64,000 bases of DNA from Leuconostocaceae bacterium ESL0723 (GTDB taxonomy: Bacteria; Bacillota; Bacilli; Lactobacillales; Lactobacillaceae). The position numbers and the translations under genes are program-made. The notes under the pieces are model-generated. The model was not told the origin of the DNA. It was given only the letters and a program-made list of their open reading frames with translations, and did not search any database. Within the stretch, counting starts at the first letter, position 1; the number at the start of each line of letters is the position of its first letter. The stretch is taken from NCBI GenBank assembly GCA_029392055.1, contig CP113928.1, forward strand, positions 556,501 to 620,500, given 5' to 3'. Positions 43,820 to 51,544 of this stretch are shown piece after piece.

Positions 43820-44737
43820 TTATTTTTTAGAACTAGATGAGGAAACCCCAGAAGTGAGGTAACCACTAAGCGCATTCTTCAAGTCGTTATCCTTGATGCT
43901 GATATCAGCCTTGCGGAGGATACCACCAATAATCTTTTGGATTGCGTCTGAGTTCTTTGAGTTGTTCATGAAGTCACTGGCAATCTTATCCTTCAACCGT
44001 GACTCAACCTTGCTCTCGGATGGCTTGGAAGCTACCTTGTCGAGCTTGATAACATAGTACTTACCGTTGGCACCCTGGACAGGGGAGTCTGAAGTAGCAC
44101 CAACTGACATCTGGGCAGCGGCCTTTTGAACCTGACTGTCAACGCTGGTACTGGTTGAATCAAAGGCTGGTAGCTGACCATCCTTGCCACTATCCTTGTC
44201 AGTACCGGTGTTGTACTTCTTGTACACTGATGACCAGCTTGAGCCAGCGCCCAAGTCATCAATGGCTGACTGGGCCGAATCAGAATCCTTGGCAGTAATC
44301 AGGGAAATCGTCGTGTCAGGCTGGTAGTCAGCGTAGGCATCATCAACCTGCTTTTGGGTAATCTTGTAGTTATCCTTAATAGCTGCTGACATCACCATCT
44401 TGTTACGCAGTTGCGTCTTGAATTCATCGGCCGTCATGTTGTTTTGGGCCAAAACTTCATTAAACTGTGAACCGTACTGAGCCTTTTGCGTTTCAAAGGC
44501 CTTGTCGGAGTCAGCCTTTGAGACCTGGTTACCATACTTGGCGTTTAAGACCTTGTTGATGGCCATGTTAGCAAATTCTTGCTGACCGGCCGAAGACTTC
44601 TTCACGTCGTCGTAGTATTCTTTCTCAGTAATTTTTCCTGCGTTAGAACTCATCAAGGTCTTCGATGAATTAAAGTACAGGTAGACTAGGCCGGCAACAA
44701 AAACCAAAATCAGGGCCGGCCATGCAAATTTACGCAT
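43820..44737 (-). CDS. prsA: PrsA-type foldase (peptidyl-prolyl isomerase), no lipobox
   Basis: An extracytoplasmic chaperone for secreted proteins. About 305 residues: a hydrophobic segment (about 6-24), an N-terminal chaperone region (25-135, with the SurA-like ...EFKTQLRNKMV helix), a parvulin-like domain (about 135-235) and a C-terminal helix region with a Ser tail. The protein contains no Cys at all, so it cannot be a lipoprotein as most PrsA proteins are; it would be held by an uncleaved N-terminal helix or released. ATG 44737 has ggaagg 9 nt upstream; the in-frame TTG 44743 is too close. Downstream of hit, as in other Bacilli. Confidence 0.9.
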   Translation of the reverse strand: MRKFAWPALILVFVAGLVYLYFNSSKTLMSSNAGKITEKEYYDDVKKSSAGQQEFANMAINKVLNAKYGNQVSKADSDKAFETQKAQYGSQFNEVLAQNNMTADEFKTQLRNKMVMSAAIKDNYKITQKQVDDAYADYQPDTTISLITAKDSDSAQSAIDDLGAGSSWSSVYKKYNTGTDKDSGKDGQLPAFDSTSTSVDSQVQKAAAQMSVGATSDSPVQGANGKYYVIKLDKVASKPSESKVESRLKDKIASDFMNNSKNSDAIQKIIGGILRKADISIKDNDLKNALSGYLTSGVSSSSSKK

Positions 44738-44788
44738 AATCAAGTTCCTTCCATTACTTAAGCATTGCTTGTCATTTTAACATAAAGC

Positions 44789-45034
44789 TTACTGGTCCGC
44801 TTGTGACTTTCCCAGAACGGCCCGCATGCTTTCCTGGGCCTGACTGATTCTTTCCAGGTGAGGGCGGTTTTTGAAGTTGAACTTGTCAATTGAAATTTTG
44901 AGGTCGCTGATGTTGCGGTTATCGTCTGGCAATTGTGCTTGCAATTCATTTAACTGAGCCTTGAACTGGCGGGATAATTCACCTAGTTCCTTGAATTCAG
45001 CGAAGATGCCTTTAATATCGTTAATAATTTTCAC
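44789..45034 (-). CDS. Small coiled-coil protein of unknown function between hit and prsA
   Basis: An 81-residue protein with no membrane segment or Cys. Heptad-like spacing through FAEFKELGELSRQFKAQLNE and later helices suggests a coiled coil. Its ATGA start overlaps the hit stop by 4 bp, so it is translated with hit. A gene of this type sits between hit and prsA in related lactic acid bacteria. Function unknown. Confidence 0.8.
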   Translation of the reverse strand: MKIINDIKGIFAEFKELGELSRQFKAQLNELQAQLPDDNRNISDLKISIDKFNFKNRPHLERISQAQESMRAVLGKSQADQ

Positions 45035-45468
45035 TTGCCGGCCTCCATTTCCTTAGCAATTTGGTTGGCAATTTCCTGGTAGCGGGCTGGGGTAAAATCC
45101 GCACTGTGATCAATGGTTGGTGCCAGCTGCGCATTGAGATTGTCGTCGTCATAGCGGGGAATCAGGTGCCAGTGGGAGTGAATCACAGTCTGACCAGCAG
45201 AAGGGCCGTTGTTAGATTGGATATTGATACCCGTGATGGCGGGGTTGCTAGCCTTAATTGCCCGGGCTAAGATAGGCAGCTTCAAGAGCACTTCACGGGC
45301 AGTCTGGTCATCGTAATCAAAAATATCAGCCACGTGTTTTTTAGGGACCAGGAGGGTATGACCCGGCGTTACCTGGGAGATATCCAAGAAGGCCAAAACG
45401 TCGTCATCTTCATATACCTTGTAGGCGGGGATTTCGCCCGCAATAATCTTGTCAAAAATGTCTGCCAT
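45031..45468 (-). CDS. hit: HIT-family nucleotide hydrolase (Hit)
   Basis: A 145-residue histidine-triad protein of the Hint group, hydrolysing nucleoside phosphoramidates. The metal site DIFDKIIAGEIPAYKVYED is at the N-terminus and the catalytic triad HSHWHLIPR near residue 98. Its minus-strand -10 box (45502-45507) overlaps the region of the divergent ecsA -35 element. Confidence 0.95.
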   Translation of the reverse strand: MADIFDKIIAGEIPAYKVYEDDDVLAFLDISQVTPGHTLLVPKKHVADIFDYDDQTAREVLLKLPILARAIKASNPAITGINIQSNNGPSAGQTVIHSHWHLIPRYDDDNLNAQLAPTIDHSADFTPARYQEIANQIAKEMEAGK

Positions 45469-45501
45469 GCCTACGACTCCTTTGTGGGATTTCTAACGAT
45501 T

Positions 45502-45533
45502 ATTATAACAAAAGGAAAGCAGCCTGGTATAAT
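45502..45533. promoter_or_regulatory. Overlapping divergent promoters of hit and ecsA
   Basis: On the minus strand TATAAT (45502-45507) is the hit -10 box. On the plus strand ATAACA (45505-45510), a 17-bp spacer and TGG-TATAAT (hexamer 45528-45533) serve ecsA. The hit -10 and ecsA -35 share bases, so the two promoters probably compete for polymerase. Confidence 0.55.
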
Positions 45534-45540
45534 AATAGCC

Positions 45541-46284
45541 ATGGGATTAATCGTAAATAATTTATCCGGTGGCTACGCCGGTAACAACGTTTTAAGGGAT
45601 GTTTCCTTTGAAGTGCCAAATGGCAAGATCGTCGCTTTAATTGGCTTAAATGGGGCCGGTAAGTCGACGACAATCAACCATATCATTGGTGAGCAACAAC
45701 CTTACACCGGCAAAATTGAATTAAACGGGACCGACATCGCCGCCGACCCGACCAAGTTCAAGTCACAAATTGCCTACATTCCAGAGCAGCCCATTCTTTA
45801 TGAGGAGCTAACTCTGGCTGAGCATTTACATTTAATGCTGGCTACTCATGGCAAAGACGACCAGGAGAACTGGGATCAGGTGCAAGACCTCTTAAAGAAT
45901 TTTCGGCTGGATGACAAGCTGCACTGGTTACCCATCCACTTCTCAAAGGGGATGCGGCAGAAGGTCATGATTGTAGCGGCCTTCATGTTAAATGCGCCCC
46001 TTTTGGTCATTGATGAGCCTTTCTTGGGACTAGATACCCTGGCCCAAAAGGACGTGATTAGGATGATGCAAGAACAAGCTCAGGCTGACAGAAGCGTCTT
46101 GTTAACCACGCACTTGCTGGCGTCCGCTGCTAGCTATGTCGATGACTTTGTCGTTTTGCGGGACGGTCGAATCGAATTCATTGGTACGCCAGCTGAGTTG
46201 GCGGCTAGTCACGGTCTGACCATTGAAACCCTGGATGACTTCTTTAACTTAGCGCAACAGGAAGAGGCGATTTATGAGTCTTGA
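45541..46284 (+). CDS. ecsA: ABC transporter ATP-binding protein EcsA
   Basis: The ATPase of the Ecs transporter, which in Bacillus affects secretion and RasP-dependent cleavage. It has 247 residues: Walker A GLNGAGKST, a Q-loop in IPEQPILYEEL, a degenerate signature FSKGMRQK, and Walker B LLVIDEPFLGLD. ATG 45541 begins MGLIVNNLSGGYAG, matching the family start. It lies only seven bases behind the -10 box and has no ribosome binding site, so the transcript is probably leaderless. It overlaps ecsB by 11 bp. Its position opposite hit-prsA is conserved in Bacilli. Confidence 0.94.
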   Translation: MGLIVNNLSGGYAGNNVLRDVSFEVPNGKIVALIGLNGAGKSTTINHIIGEQQPYTGKIELNGTDIAADPTKFKSQIAYIPEQPILYEELTLAEHLHLMLATHGKDDQENWDQVQDLLKNFRLDDKLHWLPIHFSKGMRQKVMIVAAFMLNAPLLVIDEPFLGLDTLAQKDVIRMMQEQAQADRSVLLTTHLLASAASYVDDFVVLRDGRIEFIGTPAELAASHGLTIETLDDFFNLAQQEEAIYES

Positions 46285-47566
46285 TCGTTTATTTTGGCGG
46301 CGCTTCTTTAAACACCAGGCCCGCAATGCCCGGTACATGCGCCTGCTTTTTAATGACCACTTCATTATATTTCTGGTGATTTTGCTGGGTGCAGCAATTA
46401 TCTGTTATCGGATTTTGCTGGGGATGCCAGCCAGTAATCCTTTCTGGCAGACCGGCTGGTGGCAGTATGGCACCCTGGCCTGGCTGCTGATTGGTTTGCA
46501 GTTCGGCGATTTCGTGACCTACGTTAAGCCGGCTGACCGCCTTTTTTTATTGGGCAATGACCGCTTTATGGTGTCGCGGTATTTTCGACAGGCCTTAAAG
46601 GTTAGCTATGGCTATGCGATTTTGTGGCAACTAGCCTTTATCATTAGTATCGCCCCAATTCTAACCCGGATTGGGATTAACAATGTCATTTCAGTTGGGT
46701 CGATGATTATCTTTATCATGACCTATAAACTGTTGATGCTGATGGAAACCCGGGAAAAGTTGTTCTTAAAGCCCCGGACCGAGCCTGACGTTATTATTTT
46801 TGAACGTAACACGGTGCCCGAGGAACTGCTTTACCACTTCTTATATCCTGCAGTTGTCCTGGGGTTGATTTTGTTCTTGCAACCCAACCTCTCAGCAGCA
46901 ACCCTGATTTTGTGGCTGTTGGTCTTGGCTGGGGTTTGGCTCTTTCACTTCCGCACCAACCACGAAAAGTGGCAGGTATATGCCATCGACTGGACGCCCA
47001 CCGTTCGGCAGTCCCAGTTACATGAGCAAAAGATTTTGCACTTCTACTCACTCTTTGCTGAAGTGCCACACTTACCTAAATCCATTAAGCGCCGTCCTTA
47101 CCTGGACTGGTTGATTTCCTGGATGTCAGGCGGTCGTAGCGGTCTCTATCGGCTTTATGCCATCCGCTTGGTTCGAAACGATGAAATTCTACCGCTGATT
47201 ATCCGGTTAATTGCGGTCGGCATAGTGATTTTGCTGAGCCTGTCTCAGGCTCCGTTCTGGCTGACGGTTGTCGTTGCAGCGGTGGTGATTTACCTGATTA
47301 ACTTTCAGATTCTCCCACTTTATGAGGAAACGCAAAAGACACTGTGGACCCGTCTAATGCCGCTGACTGCTGCCCAACGCAGCCAGAGTTTTGGACGCTT
47401 GCTCCTCCAATGGAGCCTGATTAGTGCAGTGATTATTTCCCTGGCCAACCTGGCCCAACCCTTGCGCGCCTTGGGAATTTTTGTCGGCAGCTTGCTGATG
47501 ACTGCCTTTTTGCAGTGGTATTACGTACCCCATGCCTTGAAGAAAGTAAACAAAGGAGCACGTTGA
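46274..47566 (+). CDS. ecsB: ABC transporter permease EcsB
   Basis: The membrane partner of EcsA, 430 residues with about 8-10 hydrophobic segments arranged in an N-terminal block (30-170), a middle block (190-220) and a C-terminal block (290-420). The family start FWRRRFFKHQ-like (LDRLFWRRFFKHQARNARYM over 20 residues) is present. Its stop codon overlaps the trmB start (TGATG). In a Bacillus-like genome an ecsC would follow; here it does not. Confidence 0.92.
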   Translation: MSLDRLFWRRFFKHQARNARYMRLLFNDHFIIFLVILLGAAIICYRILLGMPASNPFWQTGWWQYGTLAWLLIGLQFGDFVTYVKPADRLFLLGNDRFMVSRYFRQALKVSYGYAILWQLAFIISIAPILTRIGINNVISVGSMIIFIMTYKLLMLMETREKLFLKPRTEPDVIIFERNTVPEELLYHFLYPAVVLGLILFLQPNLSAATLILWLLVLAGVWLFHFRTNHEKWQVYAIDWTPTVRQSQLHEQKILHFYSLFAEVPHLPKSIKRRPYLDWLISWMSGGRSGLYRLYAIRLVRNDEILPLIIRLIAVGIVILLSLSQAPFWLTVVVAAVVIYLINFQILPLYEETQKTLWTRLMPLTAAQRSQSFGRLLLQWSLISAVIISLANLAQPLRALGIFVGSLLMTAFLQWYYVPHALKKVNKGAR

Positions 47567-48225
47567 TGCATTTACGGTCAAAGCCCTGGGCCAAAGGTTG
47601 GCTCCAGGACCACCCCGATATCGTTATTAGCCAGGACAAAGCGGAAACCATGGCTGGTCACTGGCAGGATATCTTTGATAAAGAGCAGCCTATCCAGTTA
47701 GAAATTGGTTCAGGTAAGGGCCAGTTCATCATGAACCAGGCTGTAGCCCATCCCGGAATCAACTTTATTGGGATGGAAATCCAAGAAACGGCGGTAGCCA
47801 TTGCTGCCCGGAAAAGTTTTGACCAGTATGGCAAACTACCCAACTTACGTTACATTTACGGTAATGGCAGTGGGGTAGATACCTACTTCAACAAGGGAGA
47901 AGTTAGTAAGATTTATCTTAATTTTTCTGATCCCTGGCCAAAAACTCGCCATGAGCGGCGTCGTCTGACTTACAAGACTTTTTTACAGGCTTACCAGCAG
48001 GTCTTGCCTGATGGTGGCGAGGTGGAGTTTAAAACCGATAACCGGCATCTCTTTGAGTACTCCTTGGTGAGCTTTATGAATTTTGGTATGCGTTGGCAAC
48101 CAGAAGACTACTCTTTGGACTTGCACGCCGACCCTGATAAGGTAGCGGGCAATATCGAGACCGAGTATGAACAAAAATTCCTGGCCAAGGGTCAGCCAAT
48201 TTACAAGGTAAAGGCTCATTTCTAA
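47566..48225 (+). CDS. trmB: tRNA (guanine(46)-N7)-methyltransferase TrmB
   Basis: Methylates G46 in the tRNA variable loop using SAM. It has 219 residues. The SAM-binding LEIGSGKGQFI, FIGMEIQETAV and the substrate-site YLNFSDPWPKTRHERRRLT are typical. ATG 47566 follows aaaggag and starts MHLRSKPWA; an upstream in-frame ATG at 47515 lies inside ecsB with no such support. Confidence 0.96.
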   Translation: MHLRSKPWAKGWLQDHPDIVISQDKAETMAGHWQDIFDKEQPIQLEIGSGKGQFIMNQAVAHPGINFIGMEIQETAVAIAARKSFDQYGKLPNLRYIYGNGSGVDTYFNKGEVSKIYLNFSDPWPKTRHERRRLTYKTFLQAYQQVLPDGGEVEFKTDNRHLFEYSLVSFMNFGMRWQPEDYSLDLHADPDKVAGNIETEYEQKFLAKGQPIYKVKAHF

Positions 48226-48229
48226 AAAT

Positions 48230-48256
48230 AAAAAAGCCCCGATAGGGGCTTTTTTT
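48230..48256. terminator. Bidirectional terminator between trmB and a minus-strand gene
   Basis: Arms aaaaagcccc and ggggcttttt enclose gata. It overlaps the stop codon of the convergent gene. Confidence 0.88.
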
Positions 48257-48770
48257 ATTGGTGTTGAACGCCGATTTGATAGAGGGCCTGGTCCAAGTTA
48301 ACCTGTTGGGTCAAAGTCTTAGCAATTTCCTCACGCTGCAATGAACTGGCGCTAATGCCGGCCACCGAGCGGTTAATAATCTCGGTAAAGTCATTGTGCA
48401 GGGTGGAAGCCACACTAGGGTCAATGTTGTAGTGGCCGGCCTGGGCCGTTTTGACCGTGGTGACTACGCCGCCGGCACCGTAGATAGCGGCCTTGAGCTT
48501 GTCATAATCGTGGCTGCTTAGGACTGACTCGTTAAGCTTCAAAATCTTCTTAGCATCGGTTTCAACCTGGTCAGCGGTTTTAGGTTTGCTATAATCAAAC
48601 TTTTTGAGGTCAGCCAGGAGGGACTTGATTTCAGTCCGGCTGGTTTGAATATGGCGGTAATCGTTTTTAGGGAGGGATACCCCGGCGTACTTGGGTCGCT
48701 GGTTGAAGGCCAAAAGGGCGATAACCAGGGCAATTAGAACCACACCTAGGGCAATGAAGGCTTTACGCAT
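48255..48770 (-). CDS. Membrane-anchored protein of unknown function (171 aa)
   Basis: One N-terminal hydrophobic segment (residues 5-23) is followed by an outside region that looks all-helical (HIQTSRTEIKSLLADLKKF, then EIINRSVAGISASSLQREEI). No Cys follows the anchor, so it is not a lipoprotein. No family recognised. It ends a minus-strand run of three small genes with gaps of 8 and 15 bp, so they are probably co-transcribed. Confidence 0.82.
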   Translation of the reverse strand: MRKAFIALGVVLIALVIALLAFNQRPKYAGVSLPKNDYRHIQTSRTEIKSLLADLKKFDYSKPKTADQVETDAKKILKLNESVLSSHDYDKLKAAIYGAGGVVTTVKTAQAGHYNIDPSVASTLHNDFTEIINRSVAGISASSLQREEIAKTLTQQVNLDQALYQIGVQHQ

Positions 48771-48778
48771 AGAGACTC

Positions 48779-49090
48779 CTAATCTTGGTCGCGGTGACCA
48801 TTATCAGTGCGTTCTTCAGGGTTAATTTCAGTAAACTCACCATCAATGACATTGTCATCATGAGCACTGTCAGACTGGTTGGAGCTAACGGTCCGCCGGT
48901 AAAAGACCACGGCGAGAATAATGATTAGTAAAATTAAAATCAGCATCGGATTAAAGATGAAGGTCAACAAAAGCAGGATAAGTAGGGGAACGAGCAGCCA
49001 GCGAATTAAGAACCAGCTGCTTTGGATCAGGGCCATTACAGCCGTAATAACGATGGCCACAATCAGGGCCAAAACAAGTAACCAAGCCAT
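48779..49090 (-). CDS. Small membrane protein with acidic tail, function unknown
   Basis: A 103-residue protein. Two or three hydrophobic segments fill residues 2-66, with Leu/Ile-rich runs, and a polar, strongly acidic tail (AHDDNVIDGEFTEINPEERT within it) faces one side. No family recognised. The aggag site precedes ATG 49090. Middle gene of the three-gene minus run. Confidence 0.8.
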   Translation of the reverse strand: MAWLLVLALIVAIVITAVMALIQSSWFLIRWLLVPLLILLLLTFIFNPMLILILLIIILAVVFYRRTVSSNQSDSAHDDNVIDGEFTEINPEERTDNGHRDQD

Positions 49091-49105
49091 TTTTTCTCCT
49101 AGTAA

Positions 49106-49351
49106 TTATAGAAAGTCGCGGTTATTGCGGAAGCCATCCACGGCTAACTTGGCCGACAGTTGGTCAGCAAAGCGTTGGACGTGGAGATTAACCACATCGC
49201 TGTCAACAAAGAGTTCAATGCGGTGCACCAGGTAGTGTGGGGAACTAACGTCGGTGCTGACCGAGATGATATCGCCAACCTGAGGGGCCTGGGGTAACTG
49301 GATATTAGTCTCAACCCGGGCACTGCTGATGATTAAATTATATTGAGGCAT
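49106..49351 (-). CDS. Small cytosolic protein of unknown function (81 aa)
   Basis: A soluble 81-residue protein rich in beta-type residues at the N-terminus (YNLIISSARVETNIQLP) and ending in an amphipathic helix. No Cys or membrane segment. gaaagga lies about 12 bp before ATG 49351. First gene of the minus-strand run. No family recognised. Confidence 0.78.
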   Translation of the reverse strand: MPQYNLIISSARVETNIQLPQAPQVGDIISVSTDVSSPHYLVHRIELFVDSDVVNLHVQRFADQLSAKLAVDGFRNNRDFL

Positions 49352-49542
49352 TTTGTTTGTTTTCCTTTCTTAAGATTGGTTAGGATGTTAACGAAACTAA
49401 CCTTAGACATATTCTATTTTACCATGCTTATCGGGTAAAAAATCATCCTTGTCATTAGCCGCCTTGGATTTGGCAAGGTGGCTAGGCGGAATTTTGAGGG
49501 TGTGCTAGAATTTAGAGCGTAGTCCCAAGCATGGGGCACTTA

Positions 49543-49616
49543 GCACTGGTAGCTCAGCTGGATAGAGCAGCCGGTTTCTACCCGGCAGGTCGAGGGTTCG
49601 ACTCCCCCTCAGTGCA
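49543..49616 (+). tRNA. tRNA-Arg (anticodon TCT)
   Basis: A 74-nt cloverleaf: acceptor gcactgg with tcagtgc, D-arm tagctcagctggatagagca, anticodon stem gccgg/ccggc around tttctac so the anticodon is TCT, and T-arm gaggg-ttcgact-ccccc-like. Discriminator A; CCA is not encoded. It reads AGA codons. Confidence 0.95.
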
Positions 49617-49621
49617 TTTCT

Positions 49622-49655
49622 GACAGTGACGCATTGATAGGCGCACTGTCTTTTT
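49622..49655 (+). terminator. Terminator of tRNA-Arg
   Basis: The stem gacagtg(a)cgc with gcgcactgtc has one bulged base and is followed by five T residues. Confidence 0.78.
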
Positions 49656-49745
49656 GTTTCTACGTAGATTGTTTATGCTTGTCGCCAGCACGTTGATTAT
49701 CGTAAAATAATATCAATTTAAACCGTGAAACCCAGGGAGATCAGT

Positions 49746-49901
49746 ATGCTAGAAGGGGCCTTTGCCGTATTTTTCATCATCGCACTCTTTATTTTCGCCT
49801 TCACCATGTGGGAAATCTTTATTTACGTCATCTTTTGGATTGTGACCCTGCCTTTCCGTCTCTTTTTACGGATGTGGCAGGCCATTTTTGGCGGTCGCTA
49901 A
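49746..49901 (+). CDS. 51-residue membrane peptide of unknown function
   Basis: A short open frame that starts at ATG after cagggaga and ends TAA. The product begins MLEGAFAVFFII and is almost wholly hydrophobic and aromatic, with two membrane segments (about residues 5-20 and 22-38) followed by a short basic tail with RLFLRMW and GGR. A good ribosome binding site and clean spacing between the tRNA-Arg terminator and the TetR gene support it as real. It may belong with the TetR gene, as small membrane proteins often sit next to such regulators, but there is no direct evidence. Confidence 0.65.
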   Translation: MLEGAFAVFFIIALFIFAFTMWEIFIYVIFWIVTLPFRLFLRMWQAIFGGR

Positions 49902-49982
49902 CCCCAGACTGCCATGAGTAGGGCCTGGTAGCGGTCAATTATGCCAATTTCGGGGTTTGCCCATGAAAATCCCACGTGTTTG

Positions 49983-50044
49983 TTATACTATGGTCTATAT
50001 TTGGAGAATTGTGAAAATATATTCAAAAAGTGTAAGACAACACT
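49983..50044 (+). promoter_or_regulatory. TetR-gene promoter and candidate operator
   Basis: TGT-TATACT gives an extended -10 box at about 49984-49989. Downstream, agtgt-N6-acact (50029-50044) is an inverted repeat in the leader, placed where an autoregulating TetR protein could bind. Confidence 0.4.
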
Positions 50045-50062
50045 GATCTGAGGGAGTTAAGA

Positions 50063-50641
50063 TTGGTAGAAAATAAGCAGGATGCCCGGATTATTCGTAC
50101 CAGGCAAACAATTCGTCGGATTGGCTTGGATCTGATGACCAGCCAACCAGACTTTTCAATTTCAACCTTACTGGACCGGGTTAAAATCACCCGGGGAACC
50201 TTTTACCGCCACTACCGTAATAAGGAAGACTTGGTAGCTGACATTAACCGGGTCCTAATTGAACAGCTGAGTCAACATACCCAGGAACAGTTTCGCGTGG
50301 CCCGGGTCATTGCGGTTATCAGTGAGCGGGCCGTTTTTTATAATTCAGTCCTGAACCAGCAGGTGGACCAGATTTTTTACCAGGACCTGATGACCCGTTT
50401 ACGAGCCCAGATGCGTCATCAACTGGCTGAGGTGAAAGATGACAGTCTGCGTCAGCATCTGGCCTATCAGTGGGAGGCCATTGTGGCCGGTTTCTTTGCC
50501 TGCGTGGCCAAGTGGTTGGATGACAGTATGAATATGAGTCAGCCTGATTTATTGAACGAGTTTGCCGAGATTTGGCGGTTAAATATTAGCACGACTGGGC
50601 AAACCGGCTTGCAATTATTCGATTTCACCACGCCGGCTTGA
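50063..50641 (+). CDS. TetR/AcrR-family transcriptional regulator
   Basis: A 192-residue regulator. The N-terminal HTH (about 12-58) includes ISTLLDRVKITRGTFYRHY and KEDLVADI. The C-terminal ligand domain is of the type with a YNSVLNQQVDQIF helix and resembles the TetR C33/C39-like group, but the ligand is unknown. The start is TTG 50063 preceded by gggag at a 6-nt spacing. No transporter gene is adjacent apart from the 51-residue membrane peptide 161 bp upstream. Confidence 0.88.
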   Translation: MVENKQDARIIRTRQTIRRIGLDLMTSQPDFSISTLLDRVKITRGTFYRHYRNKEDLVADINRVLIEQLSQHTQEQFRVARVIAVISERAVFYNSVLNQQVDQIFYQDLMTRLRAQMRHQLAEVKDDSLRQHLAYQWEAIVAGFFACVAKWLDDSMNMSQPDLLNEFAEIWRLNISTTGQTGLQLFDFTTPA

Positions 50642-50660
50642 TAAGGGCTGGGAACTTTGC

Positions 50661-50774
50661 TATAATTTAACGGTTGATAGCGTGGCTACAACCACTCAGA
50701 ATAGGTTATTAAGTTTGTCAGCTTTAGCTGGCCGCCTAGGATGGTGAGTCTAAGTAAAAAAGGAGACGTCAGCA
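50661..50774 (+). promoter_or_regulatory. rplU promoter and L21 leader RNA
   Basis: TGC-TATAAT (hexamer 50661-50666) is an extended -10 box. The leader then folds into ggttg(a)tagc-gtg-gctacaacc (50672-50693) and gtcagct-tt-agctggc (50717-50732), ending at the aaaaggaga site. Position and structure fit the ribosomal-protein L21 leader of Firmicutes, which is thought to mediate autoregulation by L21. Confidence 0.75.
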
Positions 50775-51074
50775 ATGGCATACGCAGTGATTGTTACCGG
50801 CGGTAAGCAGTACAAGGTTACCGAAGGCGACACGATTTACGTTGAAAAGTTAGCAGCAGCAGAAGGTGATAAGGTTACCTTTGATCAGGTTGTGCTTACT
50901 GATTCTAAGATTGGAACACCTTTTGTTGAAGGTGCTAAGGTTGAAGGAACGGTTGAGAAGCAGGGTAAGCAAAAGAAAGTGGTTACCTTCAAGTACCGTC
51001 CAAAGAAGAACTCACACACTAAGCAGGGACACCGTCAGCCATATACACGGGTTAAGATTGACTCACTTGCTTAA
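50775..51074 (+). CDS. rplU: 50S ribosomal protein L21
   Basis: A 99-residue ribosomal protein. [19 protein letters not shown] and the C-terminal [19 protein letters not shown] are textbook L21. It is preceded by a structured leader and followed 24 bp later by rpmA. In most Firmicutes the prp protease gene lies between the two; it is absent here. Confidence 0.98.
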   Translation: MAYAVIVTGGKQYKVTEGDTIYVEKLAAAEGDKVTFDQVVLTDSKIGTPFVEGAKVEGTVEKQGKQKKVVTFKYRPKKNSHTKQGHRQPYTRVKIDSLA

Positions 51075-51098
51075 GGTCACTGTAAAGGAGATAGACTT

Positions 51099-51410
51099 AT
51101 GTTAATGAACCAAGATAACTTACAGATGTTTGCCCACCACAAGGGTGGTGGATCTTCTGCCAACGGTCGTGACTCAGCTGGTCGCCGTCTGGGTACTAAG
51201 GTTGCCGATGGTCAGTCTTTGACTGCCGGATCAATTATCTACCGCCAGCGCGGTACGCACATTTACCCAGGTGCCAACGTTAAGAAGGGCGGCGATGATA
51301 CTTTGTTCGCCTTGACTGACGGCGTGGTTAAGTTTGAGCGTAAGGGTCGCGACAAGCGCCAGGTTTCGGTATATTCTCGCGAAGAATACCAAGCCGCTGT
51401 GGCTAAGTAA
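51099..51410 (+). CDS. rpmA: 50S ribosomal protein L27 with N-terminal extension
   Basis: A 103-residue ribosomal protein. The core [20 protein letters not shown] reaches the peptidyl-transferase centre. Before it lies the Firmicute-type extension [12 protein letters not shown], which in Staphylococcus is removed by the Prp protease at LQFF-A. Keeping the extension implies that processing is needed, though no prp is next door. An aaggag site precedes ATG 51099. Confidence 0.97.
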   Translation: MLMNQDNLQMFAHHKGGGSSANGRDSAGRRLGTKVADGQSLTAGSIIYRQRGTHIYPGANVKKGGDDTLFALTDGVVKFERKGRDKRQVSVYSREEYQAAVAK

Positions 51411-51419
51411 AACCCTTTC

Positions 51420-51443
51420 AAAAACAGCTTCGGCTGTTTTTTT
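51420..51443 (+). terminator. Terminator of rplU-rpmA
   Basis: A 9-bp stem aaaaacagc with gctgttttt around the stable ttcg tetraloop, followed by T residues. Confidence 0.9.
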
Positions 51444-51544
51444 GTTGCCTAAAATAGCTGACGGCGGGTAAATCGGTGGGGCAGTTGCTGTGCTACAATA
51501 GGTGGGAAGAAAGCCAATCACACTTTTATAACAAAGGAGTTTAC

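Noticed and set aside
45334-45540. Upstream extension of ecsA (in-frame start at 45334)
   Set aside because: The extension runs antisense through the hit gene and is not like any EcsA; the family start and promoter spacing both point to 45541.
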